Origin: Oscillospiraceae bacterium
GTDB taxonomy: Bacteria; Bacillota; Clostridia; Oscillospirales; Acutalibacteraceae
Direction of reading: 5' to 3'
Length of the DNA: 46,387 nt
Assembly: GCA_015065645.1 (NCBI GenBank)
Contig: SVPW01000017.1
Coordinates: 1-46,387, forward strand
Shown here: piece by piece, positions 34,321-43,888 of the stretch
Layout: every line of letters starts with the position of its first letter
Position numbering within the stretch: position 1 is the stretch's first letter
The notes under the pieces: generated by a model
Databases searched by the model: none
Told to the model about the DNA's origin: nothing
Seen by the model: the letters and a program-made list of their open reading frames with translations, nothing else
Made by a program: the position numbers and the translations under genes

Positions 34321-34959
34321 ATGACCGATTTAATTAAAAAAGTAAGCGATACCGGCATTATCCCGGTTGTTAAAATTGACCGTGCCGCAGATGCTTTGCC
34401 GCTTGCAAACGCACTGAAAAACGGTGGACTTTGCTGTGCTGAAATCACCTTCAGAACAGATGCTGCCGAGGAAGCTATTCGCATTATACATGAAAACTTC
34501 CCTGATTTTCTTTTAGGTGCAGGTACCGTGCTTACCACTGTACAGGCTGACCGTGCAATGGCAGCAGGTGCTTCCTTCATTGTAAGTCCCGGCTTTAATC
34601 CTGTGGTAGTTAAGCATTGTTTAGATAACAATTACCCCATAATTCCCGGTGTTTGCACCCCAACAGAGGTTGAGGCGGCTATGTCACTTGGTCTTAACAC
34701 ATTAAAATTCTTCCCTGCAGAAGCCGCAGGCGGTGTTAAGATGATAAAAGCAATGTCTGCCCCATATACTCAAATACGATTTATGCCCACAGGCGGTATT
34801 GGTGTTAATAATCTTGCAGATTATCTTAATTGCAAGGCTGTATTCGCCTGCGGAGGCAGTTGGATGGTTCCTGGCGACAAAATAAACGACGGCAAATTTG
34901 ACGAGATTGAAGCCCTTACTAAAGAGGCAGTAGAGCTTTTAAAGGAGATAAGAAAATGA
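34321..34959 (+). CDS. eda: KDPG/KHG aldolase
   Basis: The 212-residue protein has class I KDPG aldolase motifs: GIIPVVKID, AEITFRT with the catalytic Glu, GAGTVLT, SPGFNP, the Schiff-base Lys in LKFFPAE, and MPTGGI. It cleaves 2-keto-3-deoxy-6-phosphogluconate to pyruvate and glyceraldehyde-3-phosphate. ATG 34321 follows AAGGAG. Its end overlaps kdgK (ATGA), making it the first gene of a two-gene catabolic operon. Confidence 0.96.
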   Translation: MTDLIKKVSDTGIIPVVKIDRAADALPLANALKNGGLCCAEITFRTDAAEEAIRIIHENFPDFLLGAGTVLTTVQADRAMAAGASFIVSPGFNPVVVKHCLDNNYPIIPGVCTPTEVEAAMSLGLNTLKFFPAEAAGGVKMIKAMSAPYTQIRFMPTGGIGVNNLADYLNCKAVFACGGSWMVPGDKINDGKFDEIEALTKEAVELLKEIRK

Positions 34960-35975
34960 AAGTTGTAACCTTTGGTGAAATAATGTTAAGACTTGCCCCA
35001 AACGGCTATTATCGTTTTTTCCAGAACGATCAGATGCAGGCAACCTTTGGCGGTGGAGAGGCAAATGTTGCCGTTTCGCTTGCAAACTACGGGGTTGACT
35101 GTGCCTATGTTACAAAGCTTCCTAAGCACGCAATAGGTCAAGCAGCGGTTGATTCGCTCAGATATTTTGGCGTTGATACCTCTAAAATAGTGCGCGGAGG
35201 AGACCGTGTGGGTATTTATTACCTTGAAAAGGGTGCGTCACAGCGTGGCAGTGTTTGTATTTATGACCGTGCATACTCTGCAATTCAAACGGCTTCTCCC
35301 GAAGATTTTGATTGGGACAGCATTTTTGAAGGTGTTGATTGGTTCCACTTTACAGGTATCACCCCCGCTTTGGGTGCTAACCTGGTTGAAATATGCAAGC
35401 AGGCATGTATTGCCGCAAAAGCAAAGGGTGTTAAGATAAGCTGTGACCTTAATTACCGTGGAAAGCTTTGGACAAGAGATGAAGCAAGAGCCGCTATGAC
35501 AGATCTTTGTAAGTATGTTGATGTTTGCATTTCAAATGAAGAGGATGCAAAGGATGTATTTGGAATTGAAGCCGAAAACACCGATATTTACGGTGGCAAG
35601 CTTGATAAAAACGGTTATAAGAGCGTTGCAAAACAGCTTGCTGATAAATTCAATTTTGAAAAGGTTGCAATTACGCTTCGTTCCTCTATTTCCGCCAACG
35701 ATAACGATTGGGCAGCAATGCTTTATGACGGTGAAAACTACTGTTTTTCAAAAGAATACCATCTGCATATAGTTGACCGTGTTGGTGGAGGAGATTCCTT
35801 TGGAGGAGGACTCATTTATTCACTTCTCAACGGTAAAGATACACAATCTGCAATAGAATTTGCAGTTGCGGCTTCTGCACTTAAACACTCTATTGAGGGT
35901 GACTTTAACCGTGTTTCGGTAAGTGAAGTTGAAAAGCTTGCCGGTGGAGACGGTTCAGGAAGAGTACAAAGGTAA
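34956..35975 (+). CDS. kdgK: 2-Keto-3-deoxygluconate kinase (PfkB family)
   Basis: The 339-residue protein is a PfkB sugar kinase: GGGEANVAVSLANYG for sugar binding, and the ATP/anion-hole motif DRVGGGDSFGGGLIY with the catalytic Asp. The neighbouring KDPG aldolase identifies KDG as the substrate: this enzyme makes the KDPG that eda cleaves. It starts inside the end of eda (ATGA overlap), so translation is coupled. Confidence 0.93.
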   Translation: MKVVTFGEIMLRLAPNGYYRFFQNDQMQATFGGGEANVAVSLANYGVDCAYVTKLPKHAIGQAAVDSLRYFGVDTSKIVRGGDRVGIYYLEKGASQRGSVCIYDRAYSAIQTASPEDFDWDSIFEGVDWFHFTGITPALGANLVEICKQACIAAKAKGVKISCDLNYRGKLWTRDEARAAMTDLCKYVDVCISNEEDAKDVFGIEAENTDIYGGKLDKNGYKSVAKQLADKFNFEKVAITLRSSISANDNDWAAMLYDGENYCFSKEYHLHIVDRVGGGDSFGGGLIYSLLNGKDTQSAIEFAVAASALKHSIEGDFNRVSVSEVEKLAGGDGSGRVQR

Positions 35976-35987
35976 ACAAACATAAAA

Positions 35988-36034
35988 AGAGAAAAGGATG
36001 TGCAAATTTTTATTTCGCACATCCTTTTCTTTAT
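35988..36034. terminator. Convergent terminator
   Basis: AGAAAAGGATGTGC pairs with GCACATCCTTTTCT. It ends kdgK (+) and the six-gene minus-strand run. Confidence 0.9.
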
Positions 36035-36042
36035 TTCAATAA

Positions 36043-37644
36043 TTATTTAAGATTTAAAGCATTGGAAATTTTAAGGTAATCATTTGTGAGTATAGTATCC
36101 ATACCCATTTCAATAAGTTCCTTAGCTTCCGTTTCATCATCAGACCAAAATACATTGCAAACAATACCGTTTGCATGAGCCTTTTCTATCATTTCTTTAT
36201 TATAATAAGGCTTAAAGAACTGCACCTTTTGCGCACCAAGCTCTATTGCCCTATCCACAATAGACCAGCACTCTTTTTCTGAAAAAAGCTGACCGACGCA
36301 AACAGCAATATCGGGAGCATACTTTTTAAACTTCTTTATAACACCGTTATGGCTTATCATAAAATAAACCTGCTTTGCACAATCATAACGGCGTATTAAA
36401 GAAACTATTTTTTCAATAGCGGCATCGTTATAATCATCATTTAAGGTTTTTATATGAATATTCATAACCGTTTGACCGGCGAATTTTTGCAAAATTTCCT
36501 CAAACCGCACAATGCTGAGACCTTTGAATTTTTCGCCGAACTTTATACCAAAATCAAGAGTTTTTAATTCTTCGTATGTATGCTCATAAATTTTCCCTGT
36601 TCCGTTACTAACCCTTTCAAGTGTATCATCATGACAAGAAACTATTTCACCATCTGCCGTTTCCCAAAGGTCAAACTCTATTTCCTTTGCGCCTAAAGAT
36701 ATAGCCGCACCAAATGCAGGCAAACTATTTTCGGGAGCTACTGTGCTGAAACCTCTATGGGCACAAATGCGAGGATACCTCATAAACCTATCATCAGCAA
36801 TCATTGCAGAACCGCCGTTACGATATTGCCAAGGCTTTCTGCCATATTCGATATACTGATAATGAGAAGCAGGCGGATTACCATAACCTGCCGGCTTATA
36901 GTATTTATCCTCAGGGTCAAACTCAACCGTTTCCATACCAAATTTGCCCTTCATATTGCAAAGCACTTCACCTGTGGGCTTTACAACCATTGAAGCACCG
37001 CAAATATCAGAATCCTCACCAAAACTTACCGAAGAACGAATCACATAAGCATTGGTATTATAAGCCAAGAAGCGGCACATTATCTCTATTGCACTATGGG
37101 TATCGCTTCGCTGTAAAGAACAGCCGATAATTATATCAACATTTTCTCTTGCTATTGCGGCAAATGCCTCATAAAAATAAAAATCATAGCAGGTAAGAAA
37201 ACCAAAACGCAGTCCCTCAAGCTCCAAAACATACGGCTTTGAAGGGATAAATGTGTAATCGCTGTCAAGCTTTAAGGTTTCAAGCTCAAGCGGTGGCAGG
37301 TGCTTTTTAAAATATTTACCCACAAGCTCACCCTTGCGATTATAGCAGTATGTGGTATTGCGGTAGCCTGTTTCTTCAAGGCTTAATGCATTTACAAAAA
37401 CAAGAGCATTACAGCGTTTTGCGGTAAAAATACATTTTTCCAAAAGAATGTTTATATATTTTTTGTGATAAAATAAGGTTTCCTCCAAATCAGCGGTAGC
37501 ACATGGTACATCACTGTATTCAGGCAAAACTATAATATCAACATCCTCACCACATTCATCAAGCTTTTTAAGCTTATAATCAAAATATTCATCCGAAAAT
37601 GATACATCACGAGAATACGGCGGTTGAATAATACAAGCCTTCAT
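36043..37644 (-). CDS. Nitrilase-superfamily / glycerophosphodiesterase fusion
   Basis: The 533-residue fused protein has an N-terminal carbon-nitrogen hydrolase domain (about 1-265) with the Glu42-Lys113/114-Cys152 triad in LPEY, YFKKH and LTCYDF. A GDPD domain (about 290-530) follows, with H296-R297, E323-x-D325 and H338. Both catalytic sets look complete. The GDPD half should split glycerophosphodiesters to glycerol-3-phosphate and an alcohol. The nitrilase half could hydrolyse an amide in the released headgroup. It is the last gene of the run, 5 bases after the GH2 gene, whose stop overlaps the RBS. Confidence 0.88.
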   Translation of the reverse strand: MKACIIQPPYSRDVSFSDEYFDYKLKKLDECGEDVDIIVLPEYSDVPCATADLEETLFYHKKYINILLEKCIFTAKRCNALVFVNALSLEETGYRNTTYCYNRKGELVGKYFKKHLPPLELETLKLDSDYTFIPSKPYVLELEGLRFGFLTCYDFYFYEAFAAIARENVDIIIGCSLQRSDTHSAIEIMCRFLAYNTNAYVIRSSVSFGEDSDICGASMVVKPTGEVLCNMKGKFGMETVEFDPEDKYYKPAGYGNPPASHYQYIEYGRKPWQYRNGGSAMIADDRFMRYPRICAHRGFSTVAPENSLPAFGAAISLGAKEIEFDLWETADGEIVSCHDDTLERVSNGTGKIYEHTYEELKTLDFGIKFGEKFKGLSIVRFEEILQKFAGQTVMNIHIKTLNDDYNDAAIEKIVSLIRRYDCAKQVYFMISHNGVIKKFKKYAPDIAVCVGQLFSEKECWSIVDRAIELGAQKVQFFKPYYNKEMIEKAHANGIVCNVFWSDDETEAKELIEMGMDTILTNDYLKISNALNLK

Positions 37645-37649
37645 TTCCT

Positions 37650-39362
37650 TTACTCCTTTATATTAAAACTAAAAAAATCATCATAAAGCTTATCACAAAG
37701 CCTTTTTATTCGTTTTTCATCCACCTTTAAAACCTTGCGGTCATAGGTTAAAAGACCGTTTGTTTCATCCTCCACATCACTAAGCTGTGTAAGTACTGCA
37801 CCGCAAAGACCGTTTTTTATTGCAGGGATTATTTCATCCTCATAAAGTGAAACAAGAGCTGATTCAAATTCACTTCTGCTTTCAAAAAAGCGATACCCAT
37901 AGGTTTTATCAAGATTAAACGAATGATTTTCTATCTTACAGGAATACCCACCAAATTCCGAAAGAATAAGCGGTCTATTGTAAGATTTTTTAAACTTTAT
38001 CCTTTTAAAATAAATATGCTCACTTTGAACATCGCTTAAATTCTTTTGGAACCAACCCGAAGTTGTATCATAAATGCGGGTGCTATCAAATTCCTTAAAC
38101 TTTTTATAACATTCATCTGCCGAAAATTGACCCCAGCCCTCATTAAAGATTGTATAATAAACAACGCTTGGATGGTTATATAAATTTTCTAAAATCCCAA
38201 ACGCACTACTCTCAAACTCACTTTTACACCTTTTGCTAAAACGGCGTGGAAGCTGTTTTTTAATGCCGATTGTGGGAAGTGCGGTATCAATCAAAAATGA
38301 ATATTTACCACAGTTTATCATATCCTGAAAAATGAGCATACCATACTTATCACAATAATAATAAAATAACTGCGGTTCCATTTTAATATGCTTTCTCAAC
38401 ATATTAAAGCCACACTTTTTGGCACTTAAAATATCAAATTTAAAGCCACTTTCCGATGCGGGTAAAAAAATCCCATCACTAAAATAGCCCTGATCCAAAA
38501 GGCCGTTAAAAAACAGCGGTTTGCCATTTAAAAATATAAGCGGCCTGCCGTTTATTTGCTCAATAGATACGGTACGCAAGCCAAAATATGACTTAACTGT
38601 ATCCTTTCCTGAAGTTATCATAAATTCATAAAGATGAGGATTATCAGGTGACCAAAGTATCGGATTTTCAACATTTAGCCTGAACTTTTCTCCACTAAAA
38701 TTGTAATCAACACCCTCAAAGCTAATGGTTTTTTGCTGTTCACCACCAAAAACTTCAATATCAACACCACAAAGATTTGGGGTTATTTTAATTTTTTCAA
38801 TAAAATTATCGGGAACACTTTCAAGCCAAACCGTTTGCCAAATGCCGCTTATTTTGGTATACCACATACCACCACGCTTTTCGGTCTGCTTACCATAAGG
38901 CAAATCTTTGCAAAGCGGGTCCTTAGCTTCAACCGTTATAACATTTTCGTTTTCTGTTACATAATCGGTAATATCAAAGCAAAAAGGTAAATAACCGCCT
39001 ATATTTTCCCCTACTGCCCTTCCGTTTACAAAAACAGTTGTATACTGGTCACAAGCGCCTATATGCAACATAAGCCTATCTCTTAAAAATGATTTTTCCA
39101 GAGTAAAGGTGCGTTCGTATACAAGAATATCTCTTTTTTTAATACTGCGTTCAATACCCGAGATACGGCTTTCAGGCACAAACGGCACCAAAATATCCCC
39201 CGAAAAGGTCACTTTACCATTATTTTTTATTTTAAAATTCCATTTTCCGTTAAGGCATAAAAAGGAATCCCTTTTAAGCTGTGGACGAGGATATTCACAA
39301 AACGGAATCTCGCTTTTTTCAAGTTCCTTTTCAAAATCTGTTTCAAGGGAAACTGTTTTCAT
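37650..39362 (-). CDS. Glycoside hydrolase family 2 enzyme
   Basis: The 570-residue protein has the GH2 layout: a jelly-roll sugar-binding domain (PRPQLKRDSFLCLNGKW near 25-41), an immunoglobulin-like domain (about 185-270) and a TIM barrel. The acid/base Glu is in IFNEGWGQ (Glu408) and the nucleophile in LSEFGG (Glu469). There is no signal peptide, so it acts on imported sugars as a beta-galactosidase- or glucuronidase-like enzyme. The exact specificity cannot be told. GGAG precedes the ATG. Confidence 0.92.
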   Translation of the reverse strand: MKTVSLETDFEKELEKSEIPFCEYPRPQLKRDSFLCLNGKWNFKIKNNGKVTFSGDILVPFVPESRISGIERSIKKRDILVYERTFTLEKSFLRDRLMLHIGACDQYTTVFVNGRAVGENIGGYLPFCFDITDYVTENENVITVEAKDPLCKDLPYGKQTEKRGGMWYTKISGIWQTVWLESVPDNFIEKIKITPNLCGVDIEVFGGEQQKTISFEGVDYNFSGEKFRLNVENPILWSPDNPHLYEFMITSGKDTVKSYFGLRTVSIEQINGRPLIFLNGKPLFFNGLLDQGYFSDGIFLPASESGFKFDILSAKKCGFNMLRKHIKMEPQLFYYYCDKYGMLIFQDMINCGKYSFLIDTALPTIGIKKQLPRRFSKRCKSEFESSAFGILENLYNHPSVVYYTIFNEGWGQFSADECYKKFKEFDSTRIYDTTSGWFQKNLSDVQSEHIYFKRIKFKKSYNRPLILSEFGGYSCKIENHSFNLDKTYGYRFFESRSEFESALVSLYEDEIIPAIKNGLCGAVLTQLSDVEDETNGLLTYDRKVLKVDEKRIKRLCDKLYDDFFSFNIKE

Positions 39363-39379
39363 ATTATTCTCCGCAGATA

Positions 39380-39673
39380 TTACTCAACAAAATCAATGCA
39401 GGAGCGAGTTTCGGTAAAGGGGCGCACAAAGGTATCTGCAACATAAACATGGTCAGGATGAGTGGCATATCCCTTTAAAGCTTCTTCACTTTCAAGTACC
39501 GAATAGAGCATTACATCCACATTTGAGCTTGGAAGTTTTTCGGTTTGGATTTTTATTTCCAAAAGCCCCGGCACCTTACCCAAAAGTGCTTCAAGATTTT
39601 GCTTCATATCCTGCTTTACAGCATCTTTATTATGCTCTGCTTTAAGCTTCCAAAGAATAATGTGTTTTACCAT
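39380..39673 (-). CDS. Dabb-family alpha-beta barrel protein
   Basis: The 97-residue protein opens with VKHIILWKLK and ends THPDHVYVADTFVRPFTETRSCIDF, the complete stress-responsive alpha/beta-barrel (Dabb) pattern. Dabb proteins form dimers and in some cases bind or convert small metabolites; the role here is unknown. It lies between the radical SAM and GH2 genes. Confidence 0.88.
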   Translation of the reverse strand: MVKHIILWKLKAEHNKDAVKQDMKQNLEALLGKVPGLLEIKIQTEKLPSSNVDVMLYSVLESEEALKGYATHPDHVYVADTFVRPFTETRSCIDFVE

Positions 39674-39687
39674 TTTAAAATCATCCT

Positions 39688-40569
39688 TTACAAATTTTTA
39701 CTTAAATAATTATTTAAAAAATTAAGTACATATTTTTTATCAGCACTCCAAAGCGGTGCTATAAGCTGTGACTTTGCCCCATCACCTGTTATACGGTGAA
39801 CAACCGTTTCAGGCTTTAACTGTTTTATACATTCACACAGTATTTCGGCATATTCTGCCAAACTCAAGCAATTAAACTTTCCGTTTGCGTAATCTATTGC
39901 AAGGTCGGTATTTTTAAGTACATGAAGCAGGTGGAATTTAACACCGTCTGTTCCAATTTTTACCGCTTGTCGTGTAGTTTCCACAGCAGTTTGCATATCC
40001 TCCATGGGAAGCCCTATTATTATATGCGTCACAACTTCAAGTCCTGCCGATTTAAGCCTTTTTACAGCATCAAAATAAACGGATGTTTCATAACCACGGC
40101 GAATATATCTTGCTGTTTTTTCATTGGTGGTTTGAAGTCCCAACTCAACACTTACAGGCTTGATTCCATTTATTCTTTTAAGCAGACTCACCGTTTCATC
40201 AGCAAGACAATCAGGTCTTGTTGCAACAGAAAGACCTACAATATAATCGGGCTTTATAGCCTCCATATACAGCCTTTCAAGTGTTTTTACATCGGCATAG
40301 GTATTTGTGAACGACTGAAAATAAGCAATAAATTTTCCGTTTCTTATTTTAGCATTTACCCGTTTCTTTGCGTTTTCAAGTTGTTTTGCTATATCACCGT
40401 CAAATTTTTCAGCAAACTCACCACTGCCTGAGGCAGAACAGAAAATACATCCTCCCATGCCACAAGTACCATCCCTATTAGGACAGGTAAAGCCTGCATT
40501 CAGTGAAAGCTTATAAACCTTACACCCAAACCTTTCACGGTAATGCTCATTAAGCGTTTTATATTTCAT
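39688..40569 (-). CDS. Radical SAM protein, TIGR01212 (YtqA) family
   Basis: The 293-residue protein has the TIGR01212 opening YRERFGCKVYKLSLNAGFTCPNRDG followed by GGCIFCSASGSGEF. The widely spaced Cys that bind the 4Fe-4S cluster are present. Further motifs include VGLSVATRPDCL and VELGLQT. YtqA-type proteins are tRNA-modification-related or of unknown function. The start overlaps the end of the permease-like gene by 11 bases, so it belongs to the same transcript. Confidence 0.92.
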   Translation of the reverse strand: MKYKTLNEHYRERFGCKVYKLSLNAGFTCPNRDGTCGMGGCIFCSASGSGEFAEKFDGDIAKQLENAKKRVNAKIRNGKFIAYFQSFTNTYADVKTLERLYMEAIKPDYIVGLSVATRPDCLADETVSLLKRINGIKPVSVELGLQTTNEKTARYIRRGYETSVYFDAVKRLKSAGLEVVTHIIIGLPMEDMQTAVETTRQAVKIGTDGVKFHLLHVLKNTDLAIDYANGKFNCLSLAEYAEILCECIKQLKPETVVHRITGDGAKSQLIAPLWSADKKYVLNFLNNYLSKNL

Positions 40570-42172
40570 TTGGTGTTTTCTTTCTGTAAAGTAAATAAAG
40601 AATCAACAACAAGCAAAGTGGTATAATCACAAGCATGACTGTTACAAGTAACATCATTAAATCATTTGCGGCAGCAACATTAATTCTTGCTATGCCACCT
40701 GATATAATAACACTACTTCTTGTGTACCAATTTTTTAGCTGTTCAGAATAAATATAGTCATTTTTCTCAAAAATTCCCCTTATGGCACATATTGAAATAA
40801 AAGATGTAAATATGCACAATGAGCCAATTAGTATTCTGAGCCAACGGTTAGGTGATTTATAAACAATCAATTTTACGACCAAATATACTATAAATACACT
40901 AATTAAAAATTCAAAACCTCCGATAAAATTAAATGTACTGCTGAAATAAGAATCTTTTACTATGAACATAGGTATTAAAGAGACAGGTAAAAAGGCTATA
41001 AAAGGCAGTAGTAATAATTCCTGCCTTTTAAGAATTTTAAAGGTTGAAAAGCCAAATCCCGATGGGAGTGCCACCAAAAAACAAACAGGAACCGTAACCA
41101 AGGGGATTGCAACCAATGAGTTATAAATTGCACGGGATAAAGGCACCCAAGCTCCTCCCATTAATTGAAATAATTGAGAGAAATTCTTTAATGTAAGTCT
41201 TTGAGGAAAAAATCTATGCGGTAATATAAAAACCTCATCAAGCGGCTTAAAGGCATTAAGGAAATAAGCGGTGATAAAATACATCAATGTTATAACAAAC
41301 AAAACTGAAAACGCAAAGGTTATAATACCAATTATTTTAAAGCCTATTGCATCCGAAGAAATATTTTTGCAAAGTATATTAATTGCAAAAACGATCAAAC
41401 AAACAGCCGCACACCAAATAAGCAGCATTAATAATCCAATAATTAAAAAAGCGTAACCAAAGCCCACTTCAAACCGAACAGAAGCATAATCTATAAATCC
41501 GGTATAAATCCAATCTGCGGAATAATTCATAGACGGATACCCCACAATACCGGTTACAACATGACCGCAAGCATACATTAAAACAGGTATTGCACAAATT
41601 GAGATAGCTGTACCCAAAAAGGTGTGCTTCATTCTTGCGGCAATATATGTAATAGAAAATACGGGGGCTAAGCATATAAACCACATAATAATTACTGCAA
41701 CTGCCATTGCATGTTCTTGACTGAATAATATAGGTTTATCACTGTTACCTATAAAAAAACCATTTAAAAATCCATAGGAATCAGAGCTAAATATATATTT
41801 ACCTATACCTGGCATTACAAACGAGATACTTATCAGTGAAAAAGCTCCCATAATAGCAAGACCAAACGGCAGGCGAAGCCGTGCTGTGAAAATTGCGGGC
41901 AAAACCGCAGTAATTATTAACAACAATGCAACTATTCCAACCAAAAATACCGTATTACTAAGATATTTCAAGGTTACCTCATTTTGAAAAATCCCAATAT
42001 AATTTTGAATTCCCACAAATGATGGGCTTTCTATCATATTGAAATCGGTGAAGCTATAAAAAACCATTTCCCCTATTTTATATAACCCAAAAATCGCCAC
42101 AAGCCACACAGGTATTTGAAAAAGAAGTCCCAAAGGAGATTTTATCTGCCTTGTTTTAAATACTTTATTCAT
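40559..42172 (-). CDS. Single-chain MalF/MalG-like permease, degenerate EAA loops
   Basis: The 537-residue protein has about 12 membrane segments. The first half (about 1-285) resembles sugar ABC permease A subunits: VWLVAIFGLYKIGEMVFYSFTDFN, FVGIQNYIGIFQN and YGFLNGFF. The second half (about 290-537) resembles the B subunit: LPHRFFPQRLTLKNFSQLF, AIYNSLVAIPLVTVPVCFLVALPSG and the final IIPLCLLLILYLLYRK. No EAA-x3-G ATPase-contact motif is seen in either half, and no ATPase or binding protein is nearby. Whether it still works as a transporter is unclear. Confidence 0.68.
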   Translation of the reverse strand: MNKVFKTRQIKSPLGLLFQIPVWLVAIFGLYKIGEMVFYSFTDFNMIESPSFVGIQNYIGIFQNEVTLKYLSNTVFLVGIVALLLIITAVLPAIFTARLRLPFGLAIMGAFSLISISFVMPGIGKYIFSSDSYGFLNGFFIGNSDKPILFSQEHAMAVAVIIMWFICLAPVFSITYIAARMKHTFLGTAISICAIPVLMYACGHVVTGIVGYPSMNYSADWIYTGFIDYASVRFEVGFGYAFLIIGLLMLLIWCAAVCLIVFAINILCKNISSDAIGFKIIGIITFAFSVLFVITLMYFITAYFLNAFKPLDEVFILPHRFFPQRLTLKNFSQLFQLMGGAWVPLSRAIYNSLVAIPLVTVPVCFLVALPSGFGFSTFKILKRQELLLLPFIAFLPVSLIPMFIVKDSYFSSTFNFIGGFEFLISVFIVYLVVKLIVYKSPNRWLRILIGSLCIFTSFISICAIRGIFEKNDYIYSEQLKNWYTRSSVIISGGIARINVAAANDLMMLLVTVMLVIIPLCLLLILYLLYRKKTPNEI

Positions 42173-42181
42173 AATAAACCC

Positions 42182-43777
42182 CTATATTACATCAGTCTTA
42201 GTTTCATTATAATCCTGTTCGCCAACTATTGCAACAAGCTCTTTTTTTGTACGGTTTTCATCAAGTGTGGAATAACGAATATGCAGTATATCCCCTGCGT
42301 TTATTTCTTTGCCACCGTGTCTATCCATTTGAGCCCCTTTACTACCGTGTTTTACCGAAAGCACAAAAAGATTTGCAGGCCAGAAAATATCACGAATTTG
42401 CTTGCCCACCGCAAAAGAGTTCTCACCCACAGTTACAAATGTATCTATAACGGTTAAATTCTTGTTCTTATTAAGCTCATCGGTACGATTTTCAAGTACG
42501 CTGTCATTTATTGATTTTGCACCAAAGATTTCGGTTATGGCAAAGGATACCGCACAAACAGCTATTACATAAATGATATTTTTATGGCACGAAAGTGCCT
42601 CCACCGAAAAAAGTATTGCCGTAATAGGCATCTTCATCATACCTGAAATACAAGCCGAAATTCCAAGCACAAGTATTACCGAATAATACTCACTGCCTAT
42701 CCCCAGATAATTCACCGCAAGCTTTCCCAAAACAGATGCCAAAACTGCACCTAAAGATAATATAGGGATAAACATACCGCCTGTTATTCCGTTACTTGAA
42801 GCGCCTAATGTAAGGCTTGAACGAACAAAAAGAATTACTAAAAGCATATATATTGCAGTGTTATCCTCAAAAAGCGAAAGTATAAGCTCATGACCGGTAG
42901 ATATAAAAGAATGTGAGCAAAGTCCTAAAATAAGTGTGAGAACAAATATAAAGAAAATTTTATATCCCGCTGAAACCTTTTTCAATATTTTATTAAAAAA
43001 CGCCCTTATAATACGGTAATAATTCAAAAACAGCACCGCAAAAAGACCGATTATAACCCCCATTGCAAGGGGGATCCAAAAATCGTTTACCCGCATTTCC
43101 AAAAGCTCCATTTCAGGGAAAAGCGTTGTGCTGATTCCCAAAAGCGGTGCAAGTAATTTTGTTGTGGCATAAGCCGCCATTACAGATACTGTGGAAACCA
43201 AAACTATCATTGGTGAAATGCGCTGATGCGCTTCCTCTATTGCAAACATAATACCCGAAATTGGAGCACCTGTTGCAACAGAGAAGCCTGCACAAGCACC
43301 ACCCGTCATAGAATACCTATCCCATGCACCGTGCTTTTTTGAAAACGGTGACAAGCAACCTCTTCCAACAGCGGTTCCCATTTGAACGGCAGGTCCCTCA
43401 TTACCCAAAGGCACACCTATAAAAAAAGACGAAAGTGACAAAAGAAAAATACCTATGAGGTTTTTAATCCAACTAAAGGAAATAATTCCTCTTAAAATAC
43501 CTATTGAAGTTGGGATTCCGCCACCACGAATATTAGGCACTTTTTTATAAATATAAGAGAGCAAAAAAGCAAACAATAAAAGAAAGGCCAACACTATAGG
43601 AATATAAAATAAATTATCCTTTAAAAAATGATAACCATTTTCGGAAAAGGTTATCACATATTTTGCACAAAGCTTATAAACAGCAATTACCGCAGCCGAA
43701 AAAGCGCCCGTTACAGAGCCGAAAATAATTGCGGGAAACATAAGATTTAAAATATAATTTTTATATTTTTCATTCAT
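42182..43777 (-). CDS. CLC-type chloride/anion antiporter
   Basis: The 531-residue protein has a CLC membrane domain with GGGIP (85-89), GNEGP (125-129, external gating Glu127 kept), and the second proton Glu in AIEEAHQ. A C-terminal TrkA-C/RCK domain (about 445-520) probably regulates transport. The retained Glu pair suggests H+ coupling. The filter has GGGIP instead of GSGIP and GNEGP instead of GREGP, so anion preference may differ. It is the first gene of the run, with its stop 9 bases before the next start. Confidence 0.9.
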   Translation of the reverse strand: MNEKYKNYILNLMFPAIIFGSVTGAFSAAVIAVYKLCAKYVITFSENGYHFLKDNLFYIPIVLAFLLLFAFLLSYIYKKVPNIRGGGIPTSIGILRGIISFSWIKNLIGIFLLSLSSFFIGVPLGNEGPAVQMGTAVGRGCLSPFSKKHGAWDRYSMTGGACAGFSVATGAPISGIMFAIEEAHQRISPMIVLVSTVSVMAAYATTKLLAPLLGISTTLFPEMELLEMRVNDFWIPLAMGVIIGLFAVLFLNYYRIIRAFFNKILKKVSAGYKIFFIFVLTLILGLCSHSFISTGHELILSLFEDNTAIYMLLVILFVRSSLTLGASSNGITGGMFIPILSLGAVLASVLGKLAVNYLGIGSEYYSVILVLGISACISGMMKMPITAILFSVEALSCHKNIIYVIAVCAVSFAITEIFGAKSINDSVLENRTDELNKNKNLTVIDTFVTVGENSFAVGKQIRDIFWPANLFVLSVKHGSKGAQMDRHGGKEINAGDILHIRYSTLDENRTKKELVAIVGEQDYNETKTDVI

Positions 43778-43814
43778 CCTTAAACATCCTTAAAAATATA
43801 AATTTTATATTTTT

Positions 43815-43843
43815 ATTTTAACATATTTTCCATAAAAGTACAA
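43815..43843 (-). promoter_or_regulatory. Promoter of the CLC-led gene run
   Basis: Minus-strand TTGTAC (43838-43843), 17 bases, TAAAAT (43815-43820). It is followed by an AAAATATAAA/TTTATATTTT inverted repeat in the leader. Confidence 0.6.
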
Positions 43844-43888
43844 TGCCGATTGGCTTTATTTACATAAATTTGGCTCAAAAAAATTAAA

